From assembly GCF_015207655.1 (NCBI RefSeq), contig NZ_JADEWN010000008.1:1-64000 (forward strand): a stretch of DNA of 64,000 nt, given 5' to 3'. This DNA is from Gloeocapsopsis crepidinum LEGE 06123 (GTDB lineage: Bacteria; Cyanobacteriota; Cyanobacteriia; Cyanobacteriales; Chroococcidiopsidaceae). The first letter of the stretch is position 1; each line of letters begins with the position of its first letter. This document shows positions 8,343-16,566 of the stretch, piece by piece. The notes beneath the pieces were generated by a model. The model saw only the letters and a program-made list of their open reading frames with translations. It made no database searches and had not been told where the DNA came from. The position numbers were made by a program, and so were the translations under genes.

Positions 8343-8726
8343 ATGCAACGAACGCTACTATTAGCTAAAATTCACAGTTGCACGCTCACTGCGGCTAATC
8401 TGAACTATGTAGGTAGTGTCAGTATCGATCAAATCTTACTCGACGCTGCAGGAATACTACCTTACGAGCAAGTGCAAGTTGTTAACGTTGCCAATGGAGA
8501 AAGATTGATTACATATGCGATCGCCGCTCCAGCAAATTCAGGAGCAATTGAGTTAAATGGCGCTGCCGCAAGACTCGGTATGCCAGGCGATCGCTTAATT
8601 ATTATGACTTATGCACAATTCACACCCGAAGAACTCAAAACTTACTGCCCGACAGTTTTACTAGTAACTGAAAACAATCGTCTCCTTGAAGTCCGACGCT
8701 ACGATGATTTATTAGCGCAGGTTTGA
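8343..8726 (+). CDS. panD: Aspartate 1-decarboxylase
   Basis: The 127-residue proenzyme makes beta-alanine from aspartate for pantothenate and CoA synthesis. It self-cleaves at Gly24-Ser25 ([10 protein letters not shown]) to create the pyruvoyl cofactor; both residues are present. The N-terminal [20 protein letters not shown] and the [17 protein letters not shown] segment are as in the family. Its 3' end overlaps the convergent FeoC-like gene by 28 bases. Confidence 0.95.
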   Translation: MQRTLLLAKIHSCTLTAANLNYVGSVSIDQILLDAAGILPYEQVQVVNVANGERLITYAIAAPANSGAIELNGAAARLGMPGDRLIIMTYAQFTPEELKTYCPTVLLVTENNRLLEVRRYDDLLAQV

Positions 8727-8992
8727 TTCATTGAACGAACACCACAATCAGTTGTCATAGCACCTGGTAGTTCTGTAGTTAACCATTCGTAAAATTCAAG
8801 ATGTTCTGGACAACAGCTAACGCAACCATGACAACAAGGTGGAATCGGTAACTTTCGCACTCTACCTTTGCGGACGAGTTGCTGTAGCATTCCCCGCAGC
8901 GCATCAGCATCAATACTAAAGTGAAGCTCCATTTGGGCAAGCGATACTTTTCCTTGCTGTGCTAGATAGTCTTGAACTTCCCGTAAAATCAT
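8699..8992 (-). CDS. feoC: FeoC-like winged-helix iron-sulfur regulator
   Basis: The 97-residue protein has an N-terminal winged helix (about residues 1-50, [20 protein letters not shown] onward) and a cysteine cluster C53, C54, C57, C60 and C61. This is the layout of FeoC, a small partner of FeoB that can bind an iron-sulfur cluster. It lies 65 bases downstream of feoB on the same strand, which supports the call. The 3' end overlaps convergent panD by 28 bases. The C-terminal tail after residue 75 is unlike FeoC and may be partly a product of that overlap. Confidence 0.75.
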   Translation of the reverse strand: MILREVQDYLAQQGKVSLAQMELHFSIDADALRGMLQQLVRKGRVRKLPIPPCCHGCVSCCPEHLEFYEWLTTELPGAMTTDCGVRSMNQTCANKSS

Positions 8993-9057
8993 CGCTAAAA
9001 ATGGTTTTTATCCCAATTCGTAATTGTTTATTCTCCCCAGCACCTCAGCACAAGAAG

Positions 9058-11382
9058 CTACCTATTTGCATCAGCCTTAAAGCGAAACTGTTTAATTCTC
9101 GCAGGGCGTACCAGCTTCAAACTAACAAGTGCGATCGCCATAGCAATCGCAAGCCCAATAATCCATGCGATTGAAGTGCCAGGATTGCGCGTAAAGGTAG
9201 CTACTTGATAAAACAGCACTGCCGCCCAGTAAGCAAGCCCAGTCGTCCACACTGCAGCAAAGGTTGTCCATCCTAAATTCGTTTCCCGAAAGATCGCACC
9301 TGTTGCCGCGACACAGGGAAAGTACAACAGTACAAATAGTAAGTAAGCAAACGCGCCAACCTTACCATCGAAGCGTCTTGCCATTTCCCCAAACGTACCT
9401 GTAGTAACTTCTTGCTCCTGTGCAGCAGCGCTGAGTGAACTAACGTCACCAATTGATATCCCCAGCGGGTCGAGTAAGGTATTAGGGAGTTCTGCTAAGT
9501 TGGCAGGAATGCTAGCAAATGCCTCGCGAATACCACCCCAGAAGTCAAATGCTTCCTCTGCAACATCCGTTGCTTGTGCCAGTTGACCGTAAAGCGAATC
9601 TAGCGTACCAACTACTGCCTCTTTTGCAAAGACACCTGTAAAAATGCCGACTGTCGCTGCCCAATTATCTTGACGAATACCCATAGGAGCAAAAACGGGA
9701 GTGATTGAGCGACTCATAGAACTGAGAACCGATTGTTCGCTATCTTCATTACTAAACGAGCCATTTGTACCCACTGAGTTTAATAAGCTCAACACCATGA
9801 CCATCAACACAATAACCTTACCAGCACGCAACATAAACGCTTTCAAGCGATCCCAAGTACGCAATAGTACGCCCTTAAGCTGCGGTACATGGTAGGGAGG
9901 TAACTCCATGATGAATGGGGATGCTTCTCCGCGCAGCAGCGTGTTCTTGAGAACTAAACCTGTAAACACCGCCATAGCAATACCAATGAGGTATAACCCA
10001 AACACCACATTTTGACCGCCAATCGGGAAGAATGCTGCTGCAAATAGTGCATAAACGGGTAAACGTGCGCCGCAAGACATGAAAGGATTCATCATTACCG
10101 TCAGGAGGCGATCGCGTCGGTTTTCTAACGTGCGCGTCGCCATAATTGCAGGTACGTTACAGCCGAATCCGACTAACATCGGTACAAACGATTTACCAGG
10201 AAGTCCGACAAAGCGCATAAAGCGATCCATCACAAACGCCGCCCGCGCCATATAGCCCGAATCTTCCAAAATTGACAAAAACAAAAATAGCAATCCAATG
10301 ATCGGAATAAACGTGGCGACCGTTTGTATTCCTCCCCCTACACCATGCGCCAGCAGAATTTTCAACCACTCAGGGCTACCAATTTGCGCTAGCCACTCCC
10401 CAAAGCCATCGACAAGGATTGTCCCTGTGAAAATGTCAAAGAAATCAATGAAGGCACTGCCAACATTGATCGTGAGCATAAACATCACGTACATCAACGC
10501 CAGAAAAATCGGAATACCAAGCCAGCGATTGAGGACGACGCGGTCGATTTTATCAGAAACGCTGCTACTGACTTGTCGAGTCCGTTCTGCGGCTCCTTGA
10601 ATTAAACGGCGCACAAATTCGTAACGACTATCCGCAACTAAAATGTCGATATCTTCGCTTAACACCTGATGAATTTTGCGGCGATTTTCCACGATAAGTT
10701 TGTATAACTCTTGTCCGCGCAATTCAGGCGCAATCGATTCGTATTCGAGTAACTTGATGGCGTTCCAGCGTGGATCGACGACACGATCGTGACTGTGTTG
10801 CATCACTAAAGGAACAAGCTGCGCGATCGCGTCTTCAACGACTGGTGGATAGGCAACGTAGGTATGTGGTTTGGTCAGTTTTTGCAGTTGCTGATAAATT
10901 TTCTCCCGTAGTTCCTCTAAGCCCTCCGCCCGCTTTGCTACAATGGGTACAACTGGACAACCAAGGCGTTGTGCGAGAATGCCAAGCTCGATGCGTAAGT
11001 TTTGTTGGGCGATATCCATCATATTCAACGCGACTACCATCGGTAGGCGCATTTCTAAAATTTGCGTGGTGAGATAGAGATTTCGCTCTAAATTTGAAGC
11101 ATCAACAATGTTGACAATTAGCTCAGCCTCACCAGAAAGAAGATAATTGCGGGCAATGGTTTCATCGAGTCCGGTTTCTGTATCTGTAGCATCAAGCGAG
11201 TACACTCCTGGTAAATCAACGATCGCAACATGCCAACCGCGATCGCGATAGCTACCCTCTTTGCGTTCGACTGTCACTCCAGACCAATTTCCGACACGTT
11301 GATTAGCACCAGTCAGTGCATTAAATAATGTTGTCTTACCACAGTTGGGATTACCCGCCAGCGCAATTGTCCGCTTCGTCAC
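9058..11382 (-). CDS. feoB: Ferrous iron transporter FeoB
   Basis: This 774-residue inner-membrane protein imports Fe(II). The N-terminal G domain has the P-loop GNPNCGKT (residues 10-17) and the switch motif DLPGVYSL. A helical GDI-like domain follows, then a C-terminal region with Gate and core membrane segments, including VGFGCNVPAIMATR and NPFMSCGARLPVYALF with their conserved cysteines. Length is typical. The ATG overlaps the feoA stop by four bases, showing translational coupling, and feoC follows. An upstream Fur-like site probably controls all three genes. Confidence 0.96.
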   Translation of the reverse strand: MTKRTIALAGNPNCGKTTLFNALTGANQRVGNWSGVTVERKEGSYRDRGWHVAIVDLPGVYSLDATDTETGLDETIARNYLLSGEAELIVNIVDASNLERNLYLTTQILEMRLPMVVALNMMDIAQQNLRIELGILAQRLGCPVVPIVAKRAEGLEELREKIYQQLQKLTKPHTYVAYPPVVEDAIAQLVPLVMQHSHDRVVDPRWNAIKLLEYESIAPELRGQELYKLIVENRRKIHQVLSEDIDILVADSRYEFVRRLIQGAAERTRQVSSSVSDKIDRVVLNRWLGIPIFLALMYVMFMLTINVGSAFIDFFDIFTGTILVDGFGEWLAQIGSPEWLKILLAHGVGGGIQTVATFIPIIGLLFLFLSILEDSGYMARAAFVMDRFMRFVGLPGKSFVPMLVGFGCNVPAIMATRTLENRRDRLLTVMMNPFMSCGARLPVYALFAAAFFPIGGQNVVFGLYLIGIAMAVFTGLVLKNTLLRGEASPFIMELPPYHVPQLKGVLLRTWDRLKAFMLRAGKVIVLMVMVLSLLNSVGTNGSFSNEDSEQSVLSSMSRSITPVFAPMGIRQDNWAATVGIFTGVFAKEAVVGTLDSLYGQLAQATDVAEEAFDFWGGIREAFASIPANLAELPNTLLDPLGISIGDVSSLSAAAQEQEVTTGTFGEMARRFDGKVGAFAYLLFVLLYFPCVAATGAIFRETNLGWTTFAAVWTTGLAYWAAVLFYQVATFTRNPGTSIAWIIGLAIAMAIALVSLKLVRPARIKQFRFKADANR

Positions 11383-11987
11383 GATTGCACCTCCTCAATA
11401 CGCAGGGCATCGGCTTCGTCTTTGCGCAAACTGAGGTGGAAGCCTCGCACTTCAATTTCGATTGGATCGCCAAGAGGCGCATGACGGGTGACAGTAAACT
11501 CGGTTCCTGGAGTGAGTCCCATCGGTAGCAATTTTTCTCGGTAGGCGCGGGCTGTTTGTTCATAACCAACGACACGCCCTCGGCAACCTACTGCCAAATT
11601 CCGTAGTTTGGCATTCATCTTGTCTTCCCTGTGCTGAGCAATTTGATATACCGCTGTTACTAAAACTTTGTGCGCCATGCCTGCACCAAGACCAATGCGG
11701 GTGTCTTGAATACCCACCACTACAGAACCACTGCTAGTACGGCTAACGATCTGAAGCTCGCATCCTAAAGTTAAACCCATATCAATCAAACGACGTGCTA
11801 ATCCATCTTCGCCATTAAGTTTGACAATCCACACGCGATCGCCAACATTTGCCATTGCTAAGGGAAACGATGTTTGGGCTGTATGCGCGTTGCTCTGTTC
11901 TTCGTAGGATTTAGGTGTTCCACCAAAAAATGTAAACTCCCATCCTTTACGACTTTGGGGGTGTTGTACATTGTTCGGGTCTTTCAT
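11379..11987 (-). CDS. feoA: FeoA with two tandem FeoA domains
   Basis: FeoA is a small SH3-like cytoplasmic partner of FeoB and is normally about 75-90 residues. This one has 202. Residues about 48-115 form one domain (RLIDMGLTLGCELQIVSR...VGIQDTRIGLGAGMA) and about 128-200 a second (EKLLPMGLTPGTEFTVTRHA...IEIEVRGFHLSLRKDEA). The first 40 residues are polar and of unknown role. It is the first gene of the feo operon and overlaps feoB by four bases. An AT-rich leader with a Fur-like site lies directly upstream. Confidence 0.93.
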   Translation of the reverse strand: MKDPNNVQHPQSRKGWEFTFFGGTPKSYEEQSNAHTAQTSFPLAMANVGDRVWIVKLNGEDGLARRLIDMGLTLGCELQIVSRTSSGSVVVGIQDTRIGLGAGMAHKVLVTAVYQIAQHREDKMNAKLRNLAVGCRGRVVGYEQTARAYREKLLPMGLTPGTEFTVTRHAPLGDPIEIEVRGFHLSLRKDEADALRIEEVQS

Positions 11988-12008
11988 GCGATCGCTCTCC
12001 CGAATTAC

Positions 12009-12050
12009 TTACAATCATTCTCATTTTATTTAAAAATATTCTCAAATAAA
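12009..12050 (-). promoter_or_regulatory. Probable Fur operator of the feo operon
   Basis: On the feo strand the sequence AATGAGAATGATTGTAAG resembles the Fur box (GATAATGATAATCATTATC), and a second GAGAATATTTTTAAAT half lies next to it. The site is 20-60 bases upstream of feoA, as expected for iron repression. It was recognised by eye only. Confidence 0.5.
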
Positions 12051-12059
12051 GTTAAAAAA

Positions 12060-12346
12060 AAATCAGTTTTTAAGAGAAATTTTATATTTAAATTTACAAA
12101 TCTTGATTCTTATTGCCAAGAATAAACTGAAGCAGCAAAAATCAAGAATATACCGCAAACGCCTTTATTTCCTCGATTAGAAGCATTTAATATACTTTGT
12201 CAAGTGAGTAATCACTTATTGATGTGAAGGATATCAACTTTATATTTATTGCAAATAATCTTCATTTATTAAGTGCAGTACATTAATTAACTATCACACC
12301 TTATTAGCCACTAGCCACTAACTACTAGTCACTCTTAATTCACAAC
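12060..12346. other. AT-rich intergenic region between feo and cnaT
   Basis: With the Fur site this is a 359-base gap. It ends in ACTAGCCACTAACTACTAGT-type degenerate repeats. No gene is seen. Confidence 0.55.
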
Positions 12347-13420
12347 TCAAAACTTTATAAGCGATCGCGTCACTAAAGCAATAACTTGGGTCATCTTTTG
12401 GAGTTGCTGTGTGAGTGCACCACTTCTAAGTAAAGCTTCAGCTTTCGCGATTCCCGATGGCATATCTGGACAAACGCCACACCGCCAGAGATAAAAACCA
12501 CCGTTCCACAAAGCTGTTTGCATTAATTCAGATGGTTGCCCTTGCAACATAGATTGCATCGCCTCTAATAGCTGCGTCGTCGATTCTAACGGGACATTCT
12601 TAGTCGTAAAGCCGTAGTCGCGGGGAACGAGGTGCAAGCGCTCAATTGGTTCGTCAGGATTCGGTGTCGATAAGCCAATAATTGCGGTGCGATCGCGGGG
12701 CAGGTCGCAACTTCCTTCTAATCCTTTGACTGTTGTAAAGTGCTGAGTTCCTCGTATAGCAAAGGCAGTTTGAAACATACCTTCTGTTGGTGGATGAACG
12801 TAGCCAGCAACGATATGTGCATCTCCAGCGTACGGACACCAAATCAGTTCCATTGTGGCAAACGGCGGACGTTTACCAACTTGGTCGCGGTATTCAAATA
12901 GACCTTGAGCTAAGGGAAAATGCTGAGGCAGATAAATAAATCCTACGCCAGTAGCCTCGAACACCTGTTGCGTTTGTACAAGTGATAGCTTCGTCCAATC
13001 AACGCCTAATCCTTGCCAAATATCAACCAATGGTAATCCATATTTAGTCGGTAAGCGATCGCCACCATGCATAATAACAGGTTGTCCTGCTGCTGATAGT
13101 AGTAAAGCCGTAATCGGGCTAATCGGTGCGGTACGCGATCGCCCGTCATAAGGTAAGCCCAAAACAAAAACACGTTGGGCTGTAGTCATTGGTTGCAGTT
13201 TAGGACCAAGTTGATCGTAAGCATCAAGCATTCCCGCCAACTCTTCTCCTGTAGGGCGCTTGATCCGGTGCGCAATCAGAAACGCCCCAATTTGGGCTGG
13301 AGTTACTTCTTGCAGTAAGATCATCCGAGTTGCAGTTGCGGCTTCATCTCGCGTGAGACTTTCACCGGTATGATTACCGCTACCCACTTTTTTTAGCAAA
13401 TCCCGAAATGCATTGCTCAT
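12347..13420 (-). CDS. cnaT: CnaT-like protein (anthranilate phosphoribosyltransferase fold)
   Basis: The 357-residue protein resembles TrpD-type phosphoribosyltransferases, with an N-terminal helical part (LTRDEAATATRMILLQEVTP) and HGGDRLPTKYGLPLVDIWQG in the substrate region. The catalytic GTGGD loop of true TrpD is replaced by GLPYDGRSR, so it is unlikely to make tryptophan precursors. In Anabaena PCC 7120 the homologue CnaT (all0601), next to ntcB, is required for expression of the nir operon. The position here, 49 bases after ntcB in the nitrate locus, fits that role. The mechanism is not known. Confidence 0.8.
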   Translation of the reverse strand: MSNAFRDLLKKVGSGNHTGESLTRDEAATATRMILLQEVTPAQIGAFLIAHRIKRPTGEELAGMLDAYDQLGPKLQPMTTAQRVFVLGLPYDGRSRTAPISPITALLLSAAGQPVIMHGGDRLPTKYGLPLVDIWQGLGVDWTKLSLVQTQQVFEATGVGFIYLPQHFPLAQGLFEYRDQVGKRPPFATMELIWCPYAGDAHIVAGYVHPPTEGMFQTAFAIRGTQHFTTVKGLEGSCDLPRDRTAIIGLSTPNPDEPIERLHLVPRDYGFTTKNVPLESTTQLLEAMQSMLQGQPSELMQTALWNGGFYLWRCGVCPDMPSGIAKAEALLRSGALTQQLQKMTQVIALVTRSLIKF

Positions 13421-13469
13421 TGCGATCGCTCAATCAAATAGATCATGGGTCAAGAGTTCAAGCCTAGCA

Positions 13470-14441
13470 CTATCGCACCTGCAAATCTTCGATAGCTTGA
13501 TTTCTTCCTTGGTGCTGTTCAAACTGCGGAATAACTAGTTTCTTCACTAATTGCCAAAAATGCTGAATTGGCGGAATTTGTAAGCGATCTTGCGTTGTTA
13601 CCATGACAACTTGGCGCGTTAAGCCAGAATCTACACCTGTCATTGAATCGCTACTTGCAAGAGAACGCACTGCTAAGGTCGGATCTTGGCTTGCTTCGAC
13701 TAATGCAGAACGTGGTAGCAATGCAATTAATTCACCTTGGCGTACAACTCCGCGAAAAGCATCAAGGGTATTCACTTCTAAAACAGCTTGGAGTGTTGCG
13801 CCAAACCGTTCAAATCGTTCTTGCACGAGACGCTGCATTCCGTAACCATCTTTAAAAACAACTTGTGGATAGCGAACCAACTCAAACCAAGGAACTTTAT
13901 CAAACTGTGCAAGGGGATGATCTGCTGCGGTTAACACCTCAATCGGTTCGTCATATAACACTTCGACTGCCATTTCAGAACCTGTTGTGAGCAAGCGATT
14001 GTTCATCACAATTGCCAAATCTACAAGTCCATCTTTAAGGACTTTGAGTGCGCGATCGCTTCCTAAAGAAGTCACGCGCAATTGAATCTCAGGATAGTCA
14101 TGGCAAAACTGCTGCAAAACAGGGGGTAAGCAGTTAGAACAAATCGAATGAATCGCCGCAATACACAATTCAGGCTGCTTTCCAGCAACTAAATCCGCCA
14201 ATTCTTCTTTAATTGTCCGCCACTCTTGACAAATCTTCCGCACTCTGGGTAATACACGTTCACCTCCTAAAGTCAGCGTTACACCTGTAGTGCGATGAAA
14301 CAACGATAAGCCCAAATCGGCTTCCAGCGCTTGAATTTGGCGACTGATGGTCGATTGAGTTACACCGCATTTGCGTGCTGCTTGTTGAAAACTACCTGTC
14401 TCCGCGATCGCCAAAAAGGCTTGCAACTGCTCTAGCCGCAT
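13470..14441 (-). CDS. ntcB: NtcB, LysR-type activator of nitrate assimilation
   Basis: The 323-residue LysR-family regulator has an N-terminal winged helix-turn-helix (residues 1-60, MRLEQLQAFLAIAETGSFQQ then VTQSTISRQIQALEADLG) and a C-terminal effector-binding domain. In cyanobacteria NtcB works with NtcA to activate nirA-operon genes when nitrite or nitrate is present. Its location between cnaT and the nirB-like gene, divergent from nirA, supports NtcB over other LysR paralogues. Length matches the family. The gap to the upstream nirB-like gene is 210 bases and holds degenerate repeats, so it may have its own promoter. Confidence 0.85.
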   Translation of the reverse strand: MRLEQLQAFLAIAETGSFQQAARKCGVTQSTISRQIQALEADLGLSLFHRTTGVTLTLGGERVLPRVRKICQEWRTIKEELADLVAGKQPELCIAAIHSICSNCLPPVLQQFCHDYPEIQLRVTSLGSDRALKVLKDGLVDLAIVMNNRLLTTGSEMAVEVLYDEPIEVLTAADHPLAQFDKVPWFELVRYPQVVFKDGYGMQRLVQERFERFGATLQAVLEVNTLDAFRGVVRQGELIALLPRSALVEASQDPTLAVRSLASSDSMTGVDSGLTRQVVMVTTQDRLQIPPIQHFWQLVKKLVIPQFEQHQGRNQAIEDLQVR

Positions 14442-14651
14442 TTTGTGTAGCCTGAATCACATTTAAGGCTTACACTAACTTAGCGGATTTAGGATAGTAA
14501 TTTCGTAGAGATTGATACAGCAAGAAGGAGGAGTGAGGGGTGAGGAATGAGTGAATAAAGTGACTAGTGATTAGTTTTGAGTTTTGAATGTAGAGAAAAA
14601 GAGCGATTAGTGGTTAGCATACAAGTATTCTTCTGTTTTCCTGCAAAGCTC

Positions 14652-15956
14652 TCAATTCAACCATTCAGAAAGCGCGATTGCAACTCCTTGTTTGAGTTCT
14701 GGGGCTACATCGCTTGTGGCGATTTGTTGGAGTTGTTTGTAGGCAATTTCTGGTGCAAGTTGTTTGAGTGCCGCGATCGCATGCAGTTTTACTACACGCT
14801 CTGAATCAGCTAATAATTGGATTAAGGGTTCTATTGCTTGTAATTGTCCCAGGTATCCCAGTGATAAAGCAATGACTCCCCTGATACGCCCAGTTTCAGT
14901 TGCCGGATGTTGCAAATGCAGCATATTGATTAATATATTGGCAGCTTTCACTTGATTATTTGGTTGTTCAACTTGCCCTAGAACTGTAATAATTTCTTGA
15001 CATACAGCGACTGATGGCGACTGCTCCAAAAAAGAGGAAAGATGATCTAAAGCGAGGTTTGATTCAATTCTACCTAAAGCCCGAAGAATTTCTATTTGGA
15101 GAGACTCTGGTGTGTGTGGTGATTGCAGTACTTGATTTAAGCCAATCACAGCAGGATCTGTCCCTAAACGCCCTAACGCGATCGCCGCAGCATGACACAC
15201 ATCAAGATTGAAATCGTACAGTTTTGGTAAGATACGTGCAGTAAGGTCTAATTCTGCGCACAAGTCAGTCCGAAAGCCTAAACCTAACACAGCTTCGCGC
15301 CTTACAGGAGCAGCAATATCATCCAAAGCATTGAGTAATACTGGTGCAATTCGCGGATCGTGAAAACTACTCAAAGCTTCAATTGCCACAGCACGAATAT
15401 TCGCTTGGGGATCGCTGATAATACTCAGTAGTGGTGCTATTGTTTCTGAACGCCGGATATAAGCAAGCGATCGCACTGCAAGTAACCGCGTATTTTCATC
15501 ATCTAATAACTCTGTTAGGACTGTAACGGCATTACTGCCAATTTGTCCGAGTGCTGTTGCGGCAATTGCCTGGAGTTCTTCATGATGAGTTGTTTTGATC
15601 AGTTCTACTAAAGCAGCGATCGCCTGTGGGTGGTCAAATTCGCCTAGAGTCCGCGCAGCAAACCAACACAGTTCCTCATCGTCATCTTCTAAGATTTCTA
15701 CCAGAGGAGCGATCGCGCTTGTCCCTAGACGGGGAATTAGTTTTGCAACGTCCCAGCGTTGTTGGAAATCTCCTGCAAGTAACACAGCAATTGCAAAATC
15801 AAGGAGTTGCGTTGCTTCGGGTGCAGTGTTTATATTACCTTGCTCGCGCTTTTTCCCAGGAATTAGCTGCTGCAAACATTGTACGAGTAATGACCAGTTA
15901 CTTGCACTCAACGCTGAGTGTGCTTGCTCCAACTTGAGTTGAATACTTGTGTTCAC
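14652..15956 (-). CDS. nirB: HEAT-repeat protein, probable NirB
   Basis: This 434-residue protein is made almost wholly of HEAT/PBS-lyase-type helical repeats, for example DDDEELCWFAARTLGEF, HEELQAIAATALGQIG, NTRLLAVRSLAYIRR and RVVKLHAIAALKQLAPE. Such repeats occur in phycobilin lyases (CpcE/PecE) and in cyanobacterial NirB, which is needed for full nitrite reductase activity. The gene is divergent from nirA and upstream of ntcB and cnaT, as in other cyanobacteria, which favours NirB. It is not the NADH-dependent nitrite reductase also called NirB in enterobacteria. The function beyond supporting NirA is inferred. Confidence 0.7.
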   Translation of the reverse strand: MNTSIQLKLEQAHSALSASNWSLLVQCLQQLIPGKKREQGNINTAPEATQLLDFAIAVLLAGDFQQRWDVAKLIPRLGTSAIAPLVEILEDDDEELCWFAARTLGEFDHPQAIAALVELIKTTHHEELQAIAATALGQIGSNAVTVLTELLDDENTRLLAVRSLAYIRRSETIAPLLSIISDPQANIRAVAIEALSSFHDPRIAPVLLNALDDIAAPVRREAVLGLGFRTDLCAELDLTARILPKLYDFNLDVCHAAAIALGRLGTDPAVIGLNQVLQSPHTPESLQIEILRALGRIESNLALDHLSSFLEQSPSVAVCQEIITVLGQVEQPNNQVKAANILINMLHLQHPATETGRIRGVIALSLGYLGQLQAIEPLIQLLADSERVVKLHAIAALKQLAPEIAYKQLQQIATSDVAPELKQGVAIALSEWLN

Positions 15957-16566
15957 GATCGCTTTGTATGCAGATTAAAATTAGCTTAACTTGACCACAA
16001 CCAATTATTTTGGCTTTTCGATGAGTTAGTTGTTGCTGGAACTGAAAATATTTTATCTGCTGCAATCTAGTCACTATTGCATTAAAGATACAGTTTGCCC
16101 AAAACGTTGATAGCTGGTTAATCGCAGTAGTCATTATCTTCACAAAACTTAAGCAAATAGCTTTGTCAATCTATAGTTAAAGCTTTTAGCAATACAGGCT
16201 TCTCAATTATGCGTGTTTTGCATCTACCTTACGACTGAGCTTATTGCAAAAAGAGCATCGATTTGATGCATTTTCTTCATATTCTGAAATATTTAGTTAC
16301 ATAAGATACGAAATTACTTGCAATGTAATTCTAACTTGGATGTTGTCAGGCGCATTCAGCAAACAGATGTTTCTGATGTAGCCGTAAGCTTCGCAATCCC
16401 GCAATACAAAAAAGGAAATATTCATTTTGTTCTAATCAGCAGTCTGCGTAACTATCTATACGACTTTTCGTTTTCAAACAGAATAACCTAACAAACTAAG
16501 CAGCTTTAGCATCAGCAGACTACTTTTTTTCAGATCCAGCGCGCACAAAGGCAATGAGGGGACACT
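15957..16566. promoter_or_regulatory. Divergent nirB/nirA control region
   Basis: A 610-base AT-rich region without a convincing gene separates the leftward regulatory arm from the rightward structural arm. It holds an NtcA-type promoter for nirA (separate entry). I could not find a clear NtcA site in the leftward direction. Confidence 0.6.
16296..16337 (+). promoter_or_regulatory. NtcA-activated promoter of the nirA operon
   Basis: GTT-N8-TAC (16296-16309, GTTACATAAGATAC) differs at one base from the NtcA consensus GTA-N8-TAC. Exactly 22 bases later is TAACTT (16332-16337), fitting the -10 form TAN3T. Spacing and order are those of class II NtcA promoters. The leader to the nirA ATG would be about 220 bases. 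Confidence 0.65.
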
